A DNA stretch of 64,000 bases, taken from positions 280,114,173-280,178,172 of the forward strand of contig OW240913.1 in NCBI GenBank assembly GCA_933207985.1, in the 5' to 3' direction. Below the pieces are notes generated by a model. That model was not told where the DNA came from, searched no databases, and saw only the letters and a list, made by a program, of their open reading frames with translations. This document shows positions 56,788-64,000 of this stretch, piece after piece. The position numbers and the translations under genes were made by a program. Numbering within the stretch: position 1 is the stretch's first letter; every line of letters begins with the position of its first letter. The DNA comes from Pelobates cultripes. Lineage: Eukaryota; Chordata; Amphibia; Anura; Pelobatidae.

Positions 56788-56926
56788 CGTGCTTGAGGGG
56801 TTCCTATGTGTGGTCGTGGTTAGTGGGGGGTAAAGTAGGCTATGTTTAGGCTATATTTCTCCGGTTTTAGCACGGAGCTCCGAGGTTTTGCGACCGCTCG
56901 TTTCGGCTGTCAGGCTCCGCCCCCCC
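56788..56926 (-). promoter_or_regulatory. 5' leader of the ORF1-only element
   Basis: About 140 bases starting with seven G on the minus strand and rich in CpG (GAGCGGTCGCAAAACCTCGG). LINE leaders usually carry an internal promoter. Promoter activity is inferred from position only. Confidence 0.45.
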
Positions 56927-56942
56927 GTGCCTGACAGTTTTT
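56927..56942. repeat. Target-site duplication, 16 bp (right)
   Basis: GTGCCTGACAGTTTTT, identical to 53785-53800; followed by ATAGAA, the rest of the original target. Confidence 0.85.
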
Positions 56943-57521
56943 ATAGAAATATGAGAAGATGTGTTTCACAAAGGCATTAGCATAAGGACACAGTCCTCAG
57001 CAAAACCACGTGCAGACAAACCAAGGGACAACCGAAACAGCGGGCTGTTCGCGGGATGACAGGCGAATGCAAGAAAATCACGAACCCTGGCAACAACGAG
57101 CAACAGGAAACAAGGGAAAGAAAAACTCCCGAACAGCGGTAACTAAAAGACTCACGGACTCAGAAGACATGACAGGACACACAGCTGACTGGAGCAGAGC
57201 CCAGAAAGGACTGCGGACGATCAAAACCGCGGGGGAACAGCAGGCTAGGCAAGGAAAACCGTGAGGGAACAGGCAAGTAGGAGATGGCGACCGGAAATAG
57301 CGATCTGCGAATCGCTAAGAGCGCGTACGGGACGGAGGAAGGTGAGTATGTGGTTTAAGTAGGGAACATGCCCCTCCCACAACTGCAGGCCAAGCCTTAA
57401 CATTTATCAAACCAATCACAATCCAGATTTAACAAGTCTTTTTTTTTTCTGCCAGTAATATTACCGAAGTTGAAAAATGTAAGTTGTTTTTTATAAACTT
57501 ACATAAACCATAATTTAATCA
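56943..57521. other. Unassigned GC-balanced sequence
   Basis: 57000-57350 is GC-rich with many CpG and purine-rich words and ends near GGAAGGTGAGTATGTGG, which contains a splice-donor-like GGTGAGT. I do not recognise it. It was contiguous with 53784 before the LINE inserted, so it may belong with the unidentified CpG-rich material at 51.9-53.3 kb. Confidence 0.4.
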
Positions 57522-57926
57522 TTAAAGGGACACTCCAGACCCTTAATGCACTTTAGATTGCGGAAAAGCTTTATGTATGAAGAGTGTGTCCTCTTTTATT
57601 TATTTTGGAAGTAGAACAGATTTTAATAGAAATTTACATTTTTATAAATTATACTTGTTACACCCCCTGGCTTTTCATGCAGACAACAGGTCCTGTAGTT
57701 GGTTTGGTTAGCATAAAAGCTCTGAATTCTGAGCACCTACCTTGTATTGAGCTGCATTGGGAAGTCTGTGATTGAACAGCCACATAAAGTGTGGGCGAGG
57801 TTAGAAGAGGAGGGCTTGCAAAGGCAGAAGACAAGTTTTTAACTCTAATAAAAAAGGCATCATTAAATTCATACTGAACAGTGATTTGTATTTATGTTGT
57901 ATTTGGGCAGAGGAATGTCCCTTTAA
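57522..57926. mobile_element. MITE copy G, TTAA target, complete
   Basis: TTAA-AGGGACACTCCAGACC at the left and GAGGAATGTCCCT-TTAA at the right; body 397 bases. The ends are inverted over about 11 bases. A different subfamily from A and B, but with the same kind of terminus. No coding region. Confidence 0.85.
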
Positions 57927-58021
57927 ATTTGTGATATTGTCCCTGATAGGCTAGAATTTACTCTACTCAAGTCTAAGGGGATAACATTTTGTCCTATGTG
58001 CAGGTTACCAAAAACTGCATA
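57927..58021. other. No recognisable feature
   Basis: Short stretch between MITE G and the microsatellite. Confidence 0.5.
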
Positions 58022-58038
58022 GTATATATGTGTGTATG

Positions 58039-58077
<39 letters not shown>
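58022..58077. repeat. (AT)n microsatellite with GTAT flank
   Basis: (TGTA)n-like start followed by about 17 AT units. Confidence 0.95.
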
Positions 58078-58080
<3 letters not shown>

Positions 58081-58137
58081 AAGAAGCAAGCACACCGTTT
58101 AGTTTACCCTGGTGCAGCAACCAGTTGTTGGGAATCA

Positions 58138-58270
58138 TTCTTGGGAATGTTTAAATCAAACATTTTACTGGTTTATTAACTCCAAAAGAAGATGATAGAT
58201 ATGCTGTGATTATCTGCTTTTGGAGTTAAGAAAGCAGTGAAACGTTTGATACAACAATTCCCAAGAGTAT
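58138..58270. mobile_element. Foldback hairpin, ~133 bp
   Basis: Imperfect palindrome: TCTTGGGAAT (58139) mirrors ATTCCCAAGA (58258-58267), ATCAAAC mirrors GTTTGAT, and AACTCCAAAAG (58180-58190) mirrors CTTTTGGAGTT (58218-58228), with a loop of about 27 bases. No coding capacity; probably a small hairpin MITE. Confidence 0.7.
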
Positions 58271-58964
58271 ATTTCTCCTAGTTTGGTAATTTATATTAAT
58301 ATATATTTATCATCATACTCTCTTTTAATTACTTATTGTTCCCCCAATGCTTTCATCAAATAATTTGTGTCTAGGGTTTGGTTGAAATTGATATTCGTGA
58401 AGCAAAATGTTTTGCAACCTAAACACCCAGTTATAGTGGTCAAATTGATAAAAAGATAAATAGTGTAGCACTTACAAAAAGGTAATAATTACCTTCAATA
58501 TAACAATCCGGATGCTTCAAGTTGTACAACACTCCAGATGCCTAGAGGTATTAATAATACTACATAGTGCAAATCACAACAAATAAAAGATATGTATAGT
58601 TAAGTATACATACAGAATACTCACAAACATGGAGATATTAAACCTAGCTCCTGTGTGGATAGCCTCCGGGTCCATTAAGGCGACCCACGCCTATAGGAGA
58701 TAAGCGTCCAATCCTAAGGGAAGCACATAGAACGAAAATAGAGTAGCACAGTTTAAAATAATAATGTAAGGTCTAGTGTCAAGTCAATGTTTACAAACAT
58801 AGAGCCCCATGGCTTTGTGGTAGTGTATTGTGTAGTTTGGGACTACACTCCCCCTTTAGTAAGCAGCTCGTGATGATACCAGAAACCAGGATTCAAAGTA
58901 ACAAATGTATAAATACACTTATAAAAATATATAAATAGAACAAGGAACAATGTCCATATAAAAT
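58271..58964. other. Repeat-like sequence, minus-strand 3' region of hammerhead 3
   Basis: AT-rich with a GC-balanced patch at 58640-58740. It lies on the downstream side of the hammerhead-like core at 58965 and is plausibly part of the same Penelope-like repeat, read on the minus strand. No coding region recognised. Confidence 0.4.
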
Positions 58965-59007
58965 CCCAGAATGCGTTTCACTACTAAATGTAGCTTCCTC
59001 AGCTGGG
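58965..59007 (-). ncRNA. Hammerhead-ribozyme-like core 3
   Basis: On the minus strand: stem I CCCAG (59007-59003) pairs perfectly with CTGGG (58969-58965). The core CTGAGGA is at 59002-58996, stem II CTAC/GTAG with loop ATTTA, and GAAA at 58979-58976, followed by CGCATT. The expected CGCGTT differs by one G-to-A change at a CpG, a typical methylation decay. Compact type I form, as in Penelope-like elements. Confidence 0.58.
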
Positions 59008-59909
59008 TATGCTGTGTTTTAATTCCTGGTTCACCGGTATGTGCTTATATACCCTCTTAATGAGGGAATAGCCATCTGGTGTTTTTGCTCCTTTACGTAA
59101 TTACCACGTTGAGGTAATATGCTGCGGTTTAAGTCTATCTGGTAGTGATTGCTTATCACGGCGGATGCTCTCATTTGGAGCTCCGTTGTGTTTTAATTCT
59201 CTTTTACACTGTCAATCTCATATTACTTCCTTGAGTTTAAAGCCTCTTTCTGAAATGGCGATGTTGTCCTCATATTCACTTTGGTTTCCTTTCTTAGATG
59301 GGCGATCTTCTTAAAGCTTCAACCTTTATTGTTTGTAAAATGACCTCCTTAGAGATGGTCTTGTGTCCCAGATTGTCAGATTGTAGTACATTCATATTGG
59401 CCCCAACATACTTAAAAAAAAATTCTAAACCGACATAGCAGCACAATGTATGTTCCCAAGATATTCAGATGGCATACAAATCAGAAAAGAAAAAAAGGAC
59501 TAGTATTAAAACTGTATATAAGATCACATAGAATAAGTGGTTATAATGGTAACAGTCATAACTCTCTTAATATACAACACTCAAAAAGAAAGTGCAAGGT
59601 GAACATGATATTTGTTCTATGGTTACATGTATCATTATAATATGTAAATAGTTAGAGCAGCAACAATTATGAAACATGTATCTTAATGCTTAGAAAACCT
59701 TAAAGGCATAGTGCAAACAAGTGCTGAGAAAAAAAGCAGAAAATTTGCAAAAACTTTGTCTCCAGTTATTTTTACTTTTTTCAAGCCCATAACAGATAAG
59801 ACATTTGGATCCTCACTGTGAAATTGTTTAAAACGGCTAGAGATGCTGTGGTTAGCAAATCCCTTTTGTATGTTGCGAACATGTAGGGATGCGGATGGGC
59901 ACAAAATTC
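59008..59909. other. No recognisable gene
   Basis: GC-balanced up to about 59390, then AT-rich. Upstream part of the repeat carrying hammerhead 3, then unassigned DNA. Confidence 0.45.
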
Positions 59910-60080
59910 AGTTCGGCACTTATGAAATTTGGGACTTCAGCAATTCGGCACTTCGGTTCAGCACTTTCGAAATTCGGACTTCGGCAATTCTGCACTTAGG
60001 TTTGGTTCGGCACTTCCAAAATTTGGGAATTCGGCAATACGGAACTTCGGCACTTTGTGAATTTGGGACTTCAGCAATTT
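59910..60080. repeat. TTCGGCACTT tandem repeats, ~40-50 bp units
   Basis: Four irregular units built on TTCGGCACTT, AAATTTGGGACTTC and AGCAA phrases. It resembles the TTCG-rich ends listed at 418-530 but is organised as a small tandem array. Confidence 0.8.
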
Positions 60081-60133
60081 CCTACCTCTACCCCTAACCC
60101 TACCCCTTCCCCTAACCCTACCCATACCCCTAC
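60081..60133. repeat. Telomere-like CCCTAA-rich tract
   Basis: Degenerate (CTACCCCTAACCCTACCCC-type) repeats, about 50 bases. Either an interstitial telomere-like sequence or, more likely, a form of the TAACCCCTACCTAACCCC tract that ends the G-rich arrays at 38.8, 41.6 and 44.7 kb. Confidence 0.65.
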
Positions 60134-60550
60134 TGATGCTGGGGTCAGAGTGACGTCATATTCCGGCTCCGGTATCACTGCGGTGTGCTCGAGGGAGCTC
60201 AGCAGGGGAGAGTGCTCCCTTGCTGCCTCAATTATCAGCCTAATCGCCTAATCGTGGCGGCCATTTTGTTTGCCAAAATTATGGCGGAACCCCATTTGTG
60301 TTCTTAGAGCACCAATTGGGAAACGCTGGCTTAGAGCATCCCTCAAATAACCTACATAGTTTGCACTTTTTGTCATTTGGTTCTGCTGGGATACCGATAA
60401 TCAACCTAGAATGGTGGGAAAGGTAATCCATTGTTTTTTAATTTTTTAGCTATAGCCTCTGTCTTAAAAGAAATTATCTCAGTTTTTCTAAATTGACCTT
60501 GATTAAAGTGTCATGGATATTCCTGTGAACTGTCTATAATACAAACTGAA
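60134..60550. other. No recognisable gene
   Basis: A GC-rich patch with several CpG (60140-60300), then AT-rich. The patch follows the telomere-like tract and could be its element's body. Confidence 0.45.
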
Positions 60551-60552
60551 TT

Positions 60553-60624
60553 CCCAGATTTTACTATTAACATGACATAAAGTCATGATTTTATTAAAGA
60601 CACAGAGGCGAGTATTATGCATAA
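60553..60624. repeat. DIRS 2 left terminal repeat (part)
   Basis: 60553-60572 is perfectly complementary to 61084-61103. 60586-60624 is similar, in the same orientation, to 61104-61143. Confidence 0.78.
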
Positions 60625-61083
60625 CTCTTTCTTTATTTCCCTCAGCAGCGAAGATAGAGATAAAAATATTTATATTTCAAATTGGGAGAAAACTGCCTAG
60701 CAACTTGTGCAACCAATCACAGTGTAGAGATAGTGTCCATATAAGGCAAGTGTATCCCAAGATCCCCTCTTTCTTGTGATAACCAAAGACCATGTAGTAA
60801 CGAGAAATTTTTCAACACTGTATCCAACAGGGACCCAGACATAACTGGTAACTTAAAGCTAAAATGGGGAGAGAAAAAATAGGGTAATATCCAAACTTAA
60901 ATTTCAAGATTTGTCATTACTGTTAAATATATAAACAAATCATCAGGAATATGTATTATAATAACTAAACCACAAACAACCATGACCAAACCATAAGCTC
61001 ACGAATAAGCCTCACCAAAAAACAGAACACTTACCGTACTGACCAAGACGAGGCCGCACCCCAGGACCCTCGAACAAGAGAGA

Positions 61084-61143
61084 TGTTAATAGTAAAATCT
61101 GGGAGTTTATTAATGACAAGGAGGTTCCTATTATGCAAGTTTA
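61084..61143. repeat. DIRS 2 internal complementary region
   Basis: Complement of the left terminus, then a segment representing the lost right terminus, the same logic as at 2464-2560. Confidence 0.76.
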
Positions 61144-61182
61144 AAGCTGAGCTACCACCTGAGATGTAAAATGGGTAATCGG

Positions 61183-61730
61183 TCAGAAGTAAAAGTCACG
61201 GAAAGTAGATTCCTGTGACCAATCTGTGGCCTGTAGAATATCCTCCAGATGACAACCAACAGCAGAAGCCTTAGGTGCCATTGCTCCATGCATCGACTGG
61301 GACGTAAAATTGATGTATCAATGCTTGCTAAGGACAACAGTCAACAAATCCAACGCGCCAAGTAGGAGTCAGTGCTGGTAGATGATGAACCTGGAAAGAA
61401 ACCAACAACGGGTGCAGTTCAGGAGAATGAAGTGAGCGTGTGGAATCCATATACGATTTCATTCATCACACCAGGCACAAAGCCGGAACCTCGAAAATTG
61501 ATGATAAAACATTGTCTTAGTAGCCGATTCATCCTTCTGGAGATAATGAAGGAAATATCTTCTAGGATAAACTCAATAGCATGCCAATCCAGTGTTCAGA
61601 AGTCCAAAACGCATACAAAAAAAACCAGGCCAAACAACATCAACAGCTTAGCAGATAGTTGTTAAGTGACAATGCTTGATTCAGATAACAGGATGACGAA
61701 ATTGTAGGACCACATCGACATCCCAAAAGG
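61183..61730 (-). pseudogene. DIRS 2 tyrosine recombinase C-terminal part
   Basis: Reading the minus strand from about 61310: SQSMHGAMAPKASAVGCHLE, then DILQATDWSQESTFRDFYF and a stop (61183-61185). The catalytic tyrosine codon is at 61189-61191. The usual HxxR box (HSTRGA in relatives) reads QSMHGA, so both H and R are changed; the R-to-H change fits CpG decay of CGT to CAT. The stretch 61310-61730 upstream is a badly broken remainder of the recombinase. Not active. Confidence 0.76.
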
Positions 61731-61735
61731 TGAAT

Positions 61736-62430
61736 CTATTCTAGGATGCCTAGTGAGTCGAACCTCTTGAGAAGATGACACATGAAAGGGCGGTGATCTA
61801 TAGGTGATCCCTCAATGCCTTGAAGTCCCTCGGAGATGGTTGACTGTAATAGGTAATTATTGTGGCAAGCCGTCTCTGATTCAAAGACTCCAGTAAGGAA
61901 AACTCTCGAATCACATGCAATGGCAAATACAGGGCACACTGCATGTCCCAAGCATGTTGATTGATAGGAAGACCTAGGTCCAGGAGCCCATGCATGCAAG
62001 GATTTCAAGAGATGTCTGCGGAACGACTGGGAGCTTCCAAGGTCTCTGAAAAGAAGACACACCACCAGAGTCAGGAGGTTTTGCTGTACCAAGCCAGGCA
62101 CATTATCATCCAGATCCAGAAGGAGGGTCGGGGAAGTCGGAATCTGGCTTGGACAAACGATCAACACCTCCATCACTCGAGGGAACCACGGTTGTGACTT
62201 CTGTAGAGGGTGACCATCACCAGTGTATAGCCCTGCCTGAGCAACTTCGACAGCGTGTGACAAAATAATGTGAACAGAGAGAAGGTAAAGTGTTGTGTGA
62301 CCGGTCATACCTGAAGGAGGCTATCTGTTACAAATGCCACTTGGGTCCGGCTCCCAACCATAGAACCTGATCAACTGGGTATTCAGTCTGGACGCAAACA
62401 GATCCACATCTTGAATGGACCCAAAGATGG
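61736..62430 (-). pseudogene. DIRS 2 RNase H-to-recombinase linker
   Basis: From the right: SIQDVDLFASRLNTQLIRF with the conserved DLFAS box (62350-62410). Then a stop, then the open frame 61736-62308, including PTSPTLLLDLDDNVPGLVQQ and a run continuing towards the recombinase. This is the family's region between RNase H and recombinase. Frame breaks prevent expression. Confidence 0.72.
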
Positions 62431-62489
62431 CTCTACCATACCACGCCACTACGTGAGTGAGTCACCAAACCAATTCGTCCCTGGATTTC

Positions 62490-62963
62490 TCATCCAACAT
62501 CAACTTTGCCACGTAAGAGTGCATGGACCTGAGCTAAGAGCCCTACAGATGATGTAGGGCATGACAGTGTAGAGGCCCTGCCAAAATCACTTGAAATGAA
62601 GCTACGAGTAGGCTGAATACACCCACTAATTGTCCCATTGATAGCTCCAAAGCTCGGAGATTCCACTTGATCCCCCATGATATGGTCCTCATTCCGGGAG
62701 ATACCGGAACTAATAGATGAAGTCCAAAATTCCACGGATTGCCAGAAGACATCACGGGTTTCTATTAAATTGGTTGTCCATGTCAAGCATACGTGAATTT
62801 GTGCCTGCAACTGGAACTTAAGCAGAATGTCGTCCAGATAATAATCATCCTCCTCATGCGGAGGAACAACACCACCAGCTTCATGACTTTGGTGAAACAC
62901 CAATGAGCGGAAAAGAGACCGAACGTTAGACATGTAGTACTGTTCCATGGATGTATTATGCAT
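62490..62963 (-). pseudogene. DIRS 2 reverse transcriptase, partial
   Basis: This enzyme would copy the element's RNA into DNA. The open frame contains DDYYLDDILL; the YLDD catalytic box is encoded at 62829-62840. Just before it, another frame gives HWCFTKVMKLVVLFLRMRR, the motif that leads into YLDD in DIRS and gypsy enzymes, so a frameshift separates the two. The later part (QVESPSFGAINGTISG) may be the connection towards RNase H. The N-terminal half of the domain is missing at the junction with the L1 fragment. Confidence 0.75.
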
Positions 62964-63300
62964 TTAAATGCTTCAGCCAGGGTCATATAGATCAATTTAG
63001 AAACATGGCTTGATTCTTCCATTATTATCCCCAATGTTGCTAATGATGGAGAAATATGAAATGATTTACTCATTAGTCTCTAATATATAATATTCATATA
63101 ATTGTCTCCAGAATGTTACAATCCCCACACAACTCCCAAAGCAGTGATAAAAGTCTGCTCCATCTGTTCCACATATCAAACATCTAGCATAGTCAGTTTG
63201 CTTTAGCAAAAATTGCTTTTGATGGGAATTATACACATAATGTGTGATGTTCAGATACATTTCTTGATAGGAAGTCAACAGGAGTAGTTTAAGCATCTTG
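62946..63300 (-). pseudogene. L1-like ORF2 C-terminal fragment
   Basis: Two frames in order: KCLICGTDGADFYHC-type cysteine/histidine motif followed by VTFWRQLYEYYI (63066-63210), then FHISPSLATLGIIMEES and LIYMTLAEAFKCIIH (62946-63073). Both match the C-terminal region of L1-type ORF2 (CxxC...HxxxxC motif, then LIxxLLxxAKK). It ends abruptly where the DIRS element starts. Confidence 0.75.
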
Positions 63301-64000
63301 ACTGTGAGCGTGTCATGAGTTAATCTTGAAAAATGTGTTATTCACTGTGACTAGCACAATTGTATGACTGTGTGGTCCAAGCTAGGTCTAATTAGGGAAT
63401 AAAGTGAGATTATGGAGTAAGATGAAGTAGTGGGCTGTGAGAGTGGGTAATCCATAGAATAGTATTAGTCTTCCCAGCTGAGCTGTGGCAGGATAGTGTC
63501 TGTAAGTGAGCAAAAAAGGGAACATCAAGGTCAAGAAATTTGTGTTTAATTTGCTGAAACATGATAAATTATTTATTGAGTTCCAAAAAAATGCAAATGT
63601 ACATATTTTTTATTGCCTATACAGGTCATTAGATGTGATTAAGGTAGGGTCTCCCTCCTCCTTATTTGGTCGATCCTCCATTTAGAACCACCGATTTCTT
63701 GTGGTTCTCCATTACATATGTATTTGCTTGAGGGTTACCACCTCCATTTAGGAGTTTGACCATAGGTAATCACGCAGAGACAAGCCCCTGACTGAGATCT
63801 GGGCTGGACTGTACTATTTCTCCTATTTTCTATTTTCTATGTATTTGTTGAGTTTATCCATGAAATCATGTGTACTGGTTTTACTTGTGGTTGCCCAAGA
63901 ACAGTATAGAAAGATATTGGGCTTCCCCATTCTGACAGTGAGGGTTGCATAAAAAAGGAATTAATCTGGCGAATTGCCTCTGGAGGCCGAGGAGCTGTCT
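63301..64000. other. No recognisable gene; possible further L1 remains
   Basis: Sequence upstream of the L1 fragment. Minus-strand translation has scattered L1-like residues but nothing I can defend. The window ends in this stretch. Confidence 0.4.

Larger units (their letters stand above)
53801..56926 (-). mobile_element. ORF1-only L1-type retrotransposon (HAL1-like)
   Basis: A 3.1-kb insertion on the minus strand bounded by a 16-bp direct repeat, with a poly-A tail (poly-T at 53796-53807 on the plus strand). It starts with a G-rich, CpG-rich 5' leader of about 140 bases (56788-56926), carries an intact ORF1 (55720-56787), and is followed by about 1.9 kb with no open frame resembling an endonuclease or reverse transcriptase. 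The exact duplication and uninterrupted ORF1 point to a recent insertion. Without ORF2 it must have used another L1's enzyme. The layout matches mammalian HAL1 elements. Confidence 0.8.
60551..62945 (-). mobile_element. Second DIRS-type retrotransposon, 5'-truncated and decayed
   Basis: The left terminus at 60553 is exactly mirrored over 20 bases at 61084-61103, where the internal complementary region starts. The second half of that region (61104-61143) resembles the inner left terminus (60586-60624), as expected if both terminal repeats are inverted copies. Moving right on the minus strand come the recombinase C-terminus, the recombinase linker, the DLFAS box and the reverse transcriptase. 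Gag and the right terminus are missing, and the element is joined directly to an L1 fragment near 62945. More decayed than the element at 2243 and of a different subfamily. Confidence 0.82.

Noticed and set aside
1..64000. Possible bacterial features such as operons, CRISPR arrays, rRNA or tRNA genes
   Set aside because: No ribosome-binding-site-led gene runs, no spacer-repeat arrays, and no tRNA or rRNA folds were recognised; all tandem arrays lack unique spacers.

Overview
This window is vertebrate nuclear DNA, most likely from a frog or toad. It is AT-rich, has no convincing host protein-coding gene, and is packed with transposable elements that are typical together of anuran genomes: DIRS-type tyrosine-recombinase retrotransposons, CR1-like LINEs whose 3' ends finish in repeated CTATGTAA, L1-like LINEs, Tc1-like transposons, gypsy-like solo LTRs, and many TTAA-flanked MITEs. 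I cannot name the species. All assignments rest on reading the sequence; no database search was possible.

Layout. 1-2240: unremarkable DNA with one TTCG-rich repeat end and an (AT)44 microsatellite. 2243-5837: a DIRS element on the minus strand with inverted terminal repeats, an internal complementary region, a gag remnant, RNase H and tyrosine recombinase, but no reverse transcriptase. 5845-7281: an L1-like 3' end split by a 538-bp solo LTR with a 5-bp target duplication. 8.7-11.3 kb: minor repeats. 11370-14510: a long but broken CR1-like LINE. 16.05-20.86 kb: TTAA MITEs, some joined end to end through a shared TTAA, and a large decayed tandem-repeat block. 22.26-22.82 kb: a 55-56 bp minisatellite. 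24119-24695: a second solo LTR with target duplication. 28.2-29.05 kb: a second CR1 3' end. 32.7-33.17 kb: the only stretch that looks exon-like (weak). 36368-37947: a Tc1-like element inserted into a CA-rich array.

38-45 kb is the most structured part. Three related elements combine TTCG/CGAA-rich ends, long inverted repeats and arrays of a ~69-bp G-rich unit; one (40308-42182) is a clear foldback element. 46-52 kb: more MITEs, a Tc1 end and LTR-like blocks. 51.9-52.9 kb: an unidentified CpG-rich segment duplicated in tandem (613-bp period, 141-bp subunits). 53801-56926: a recent L1-type insertion with a 16-bp target duplication and an intact 355-codon ORF1 but no ORF2, like a mammalian HAL1. 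57.5-60.1 kb: MITE, foldback hairpin, hammerhead-like motif and TTCG repeats. 60551-62945: a second, older DIRS element with the same terminal logic, joined to an L1 fragment.

Running through the window are hammerhead-ribozyme-like cores (30976, 39750, 58965), as expected of Penelope-like repeats. The strongest leads for something undescribed are the ORF1-only LINE, the foldback/G-rich-array family, the CpG-rich nested duplication at 52 kb, and a candidate spliceosomal intron inside the DIRS gag.
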